A DNA stretch of 64,000 nucleotides from Syntrophomonas sp. GTDB taxonomy: Bacteria > Bacillota > Syntrophomonadia > Syntrophomonadales > Syntrophomonadaceae. The position numbers and the translations under genes are program-made. Below the pieces are notes generated by a model. It searched no databases. It worked only from the letters and a program-made list of their open reading frames with translations, and had not been told where the DNA came from. The stretch is taken from NCBI GenBank assembly GCA_016841425.1, contig JAENZE010000008.1:1-64000 (forward strand). The letters run 5' to 3'. Position 1 is the stretch's first letter. Every line of letters begins with the position of its first letter. Of this stretch, positions 62,341 to 64,000 are shown one piece after another.

Positions 62341-63065
62341 TGCCAGCTTTGGGGAGCCGCCCTTCTCGTTTCTTCAACCTCTTAAACCAACCCAAATGCT
62401 GCAGCTTTGGTTTTGTACTTCCTGACGAGTTACCATTTATCCTCTTATTAACTGGACTGCCCATTTTTTCAAACATAGCTCAGCTGATGTTAATGGCAAG
62501 CTCCATACAGCAGGATGTTATACTTCTCCGACCCTGGCTGACCCGATCAGGAAGTCAATGGATTTCTTCCCGAGCAAATAGAAAAGCTGTTCTCATATCA
62601 AGGAACAGCTTTTCTGACTCTCTATGTCCAATGTATCTTAATTTCTTAATATTGCCTCAAGCAGTCCAGCTTAAAAATGACTAAGGGGTACAGTATGGGA
62701 AATCAGATTTGAGGGGGTAAATCTGATTTAATATTCTTTTAACAACTGTACTGCTTGAGACAGAGTGGATTATTTAATGCCGCAGTCAACGTGATTTATC
62801 CCATTTTCCGCAGCTTTAAAACCGAGTACCTTAATCTTAAACCAGCTTATCTTTTTCCTTCAAAACCGCGATACCCGGGAGCTGTGACTAAAATATATAT
62901 CCGGGTACCAAGGTATTGTTTGAAGGAGGAGTTTCGTTTTTTTGATATCATCCGAATGTCTAATAGCTAAATAGTATTCAGTATTTATATTGCGTTTATC
63001 AAACAACCAAACGCTAACCTTAAGCTTTCATCCCCAAGAAGCTATTTTCGTACTAATTTTCTAAT
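62341..63065. other. Long gap with hairpins, no gene
   Basis: A 12-base hairpin (GAAAAGCTGTTC, 62581-62592 and 62603-62614) and a nested inverted-repeat structure (62656-62759) are present. Several short open frames lack ribosome-binding sites and protein-like composition. A CCATACA half site lies near 62499. Confidence 0.5.
62656..62759. repeat. Nested inverted-repeat element
   Basis: Outer arms CTCAAGCAGT (62656-62665) and ACTGCTTGAG (62750-62759), middle TTAAAA/TTTTAA (62671-62676, 62737-62742), and an 11-base inner hairpin (62700-62710 with 62719-62729). It could be a structured RNA, a small mobile-element remnant, or a terminator cluster. Confidence 0.4.
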
Positions 63066-63278
63066 TTATATTGCTTCATCCTGACTAAAAATGGGTTCGA
63101 CTATCTCCACACATTCACCGGGCAGCCAACTGCTTATTTGCCCATCCACCAATAGTTTATATAAGCAGGTTCTCTCCTGGCGGCTTGTTCGCTGTTCGTC
63201 TCGGACGGCAACGATCATGCCCATTTTTCCATCGTAATATCCAGCTGGTCCCTTTACTAGTGCTAACTTTTTAAGCAT
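63066..63278 (-). CDS. Small protein of unknown function under sigma-54 control
   Basis: The 70-residue protein begins MLKKLALVKGPAGYYDGK and looks like one compact beta-rich domain (V-R-D, LYKLLVDGQ, WLPGECVEIVEP). Its composition suggests an SH3-like fold, but I do not recognise the family. The ATG follows AGGTGATG. A sigma-54 promoter lies 45 bp upstream and a type-A palindrome 120 bp beyond that, so it appears to belong to the same regulon as gcd and the thiolase run. It may be a regulator or accessory factor. Confidence 0.7.
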   Translation of the reverse strand: MLKKLALVKGPAGYYDGKMGMIVAVRDEQRTSRQERTCLYKLLVDGQISSWLPGECVEIVEPIFSQDEAI

Positions 63279-63323
63279 CTAAATCATCACCTAACATATT
63301 TAATATTACGTATATATTATTAA

Positions 63324-63338
63324 GCAAAAATTGTGCCA
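63324..63338 (-). promoter_or_regulatory. Sigma-54 promoter of the small unknown gene
   Basis: TGGCACAATTTTTGC on the minus strand, full TGGCAC consensus, GG to GC spacing 10, about 45 bases before the ATG at 63278. Confidence 0.82.
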
Positions 63339-63456
63339 GCTTTTTTAAATTCTATACTTTTTGTATATATCCGATTTTCATTCATCAGATATCCCATGAA
63401 TCCAGGAAATCTCTATAATGCTGTCTTATTGCTGAAGTTGTTGGTTGTCCGGTTCT

Positions 63457-63472
63457 GCATACAGCTGTACAG
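63457..63472. promoter_or_regulatory. Activator site, type A
   Basis: GCATACAGCTGTACAG matches the CCATACA-N2-TGTAYGG pattern with two changes. It lies about 120 bp upstream of the sigma-54 promoter at 63324. Confidence 0.45.
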
Positions 63473-63589
63473 TATAGTTGATATCGGAACCGGTCAGTGA
63501 GCACCCCACTCTCCCGCTTGCAAAAAGAAAAACGCCCCAGCGGCTACTGTATAATCGATGTTAAAGCGGATTTAATTCAGAAAACACAA

Positions 63590-63620
63590 TAAGGTGCTGA
63601 TCTCGGGGAACAGCACCTTA
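63590..63620 (-). terminator. Terminator of gltX
   Basis: Ten-base perfect arms (TAAGGTGCTG and its complement) about 20 bases past the gltX stop, with a T-rich tail on the minus strand. It shows that gltX is now terminated on its own. Confidence 0.75.
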
Positions 63621-63637
63621 CAGCTAAATTCTATACT

Positions 63638-64000
63638 TTAATTACCCTTATTTATCATCTGCAGTGCGACATCAATTCTGTTCAATGTTTCTTCTTTACC
63701 CCAAATGCTTATGAGACTTGGCAGGTCAGGGCCATGTATCTTTCCACTGACCGCACAGCGCAGGGGCATAAATACATTTTTGGGTTTGGCTCCGGTTTTT
63801 TTCATCACTGCTTTGATATGCTGCTTAATATCTTCAGGCGTTTCAACATCTGGAAATTCCTCGGCAAAGGTCTGCAGTACTCCTGCTACACCCTCACCCT
63901 GCAGGACCTGGACGGTTTCAGATTCATAAGCGATATTATCAAATATTACCGCTACCTCACGGGTTATATCGCTCAAGCATACCAGATGGTCGCGCACAGT
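63638..64000 (-). CDS. gltX: Glutamyl-tRNA synthetase, C-terminal part (gene runs off the window)
   Basis: The 3' portion encodes the helical anticodon-binding domain typical of bacterial GltX: a segment with the usual AKPKNVFMPLRCAVSGK motif (near 71-87 of the visible part), then GPDLPSLISIWGKEE and a C-terminal helix ending in QMINKGN. The 5' part lies beyond 64000. In many Firmicutes gltX is followed directly by cysE and cysS; here the T-box-cysE block is 59 kb away on the same strand. Confidence 0.92.
   Translation of the reverse strand, partial: TVRDHLVCLSDITREVAVIFDNIAYESETVQVLQGEGVAGVLQTFAEEFPDVETPEDIKQHIKAVMKKTGAKPKNVFMPLRCAVSGKIHGPDLPSLISIWGKEETLNRIDVALQMINKGN

Noticed and set aside
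62349-62684. Plus-strand 111-codon frame in the 62.3-63.0 kb gap
   Set aside because: TTG start, no ribosome-binding site, crosses a hairpin, and has low protein-like quality.
1-64000. CRISPR array, tRNA, rRNA, prophage or integrase
   Set aside because: No regularly spaced repeats, cloverleaf-like segments, rRNA sequence or phage/integrase genes were recognised by eye.

Overview
The window looks like part of the chromosome of a low-GC Gram-positive anaerobe close to Syntrophomonas (Syntrophomonadaceae). That assignment is inferred from content: a T-box-controlled cysE-cysS-mrnC-thyX-rlmB block, many acyl-CoA dehydrogenases, thiolases, crotonases and CoA transferases, an NfnAB-type bifurcating transhydrogenase, and a sodium-pumping glutaconyl-CoA decarboxylase. 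It fits a fatty-acid and dicarboxylic-acid oxidiser that works near thermodynamic equilibrium. No rRNA, tRNA, CRISPR array, intact insertion sequence or phage gene was seen.

Layout. 1-4.7 kb (minus strand): housekeeping block with a strong sigma-A promoter and T-box leader, then cysE, cysS, mrnC, thyX and rlmB. 4.8-9.7 kb: a soluble chemoreceptor, a membrane protein, and a large acyl-CoA dehydrogenase with its own sigma-54 promoter. 10.3-12.4 kb: sigma-54 activator EBP1 (CBS-PAS-AAA-Fis). 12.8-20.1 kb: methylmalonyl-CoA module (cobO, meaB, an acyl-CoA dehydrogenase, mutase large and small subunits, epimerase, carboxyltransferase). 20.3-27.4 kb: a metallo-hydrolase, a thioesterase and a beta-oxidation set (thiolase-like protein, thiolase, crotonase, hydroxybutyryl-CoA dehydrogenase, thiolase). 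28.2-30.1 kb (plus strand): EBP2. 30.6-32.8 kb: nfnB and nfnA. 33.0-43.8 kb: a long run of acyl-CoA dehydrogenases, short-chain dehydrogenases, a CoA transferase and a thiolase. 44.4-49.3 kb: an alcohol dehydrogenase and a divergent metallo-hydrolase, then EBP3. 49.4-54.5 kb: CoA transferases and crotonases. 54.8-56.8 kb: acyl-CoA dehydrogenase plus an isomerase-like crotonase. 57.4-62.3 kb: a glutaconyl-CoA decarboxylase encoded by two divergent units (birA-gcdA-biotin carrier; gcdB-49-residue small subunit). 63.1-63.3 kb: a small unknown protein. 63.6 kb to the end: the 3' part of gltX.

How it works together. Fourteen sites match the sigma-54 -24/-12 pattern (GG, exactly 10 bases, GC). Thirteen lie in front of catabolic or small genes, and three sigma-54 activators are encoded among them. 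Two kinds of palindrome recur 70-230 bp upstream of these promoters and are good candidates for activator sites. The three activators carry different sensory modules (CBS/PAS or GAF-type/PAS), so this appears to be a sigma-54-governed catabolic island, each arm switched by its own signal. The island lies between gltX and the cysE T-box leader, genes that are usually adjacent in Firmicutes. Activated acyl-CoAs would be dehydrogenated, hydrated, oxidised and thiolysed, with NfnAB balancing NADH, NADPH and ferredoxin and the decarboxylase conserving energy as a sodium gradient. Electron-transfer flavoprotein genes are not in the window.
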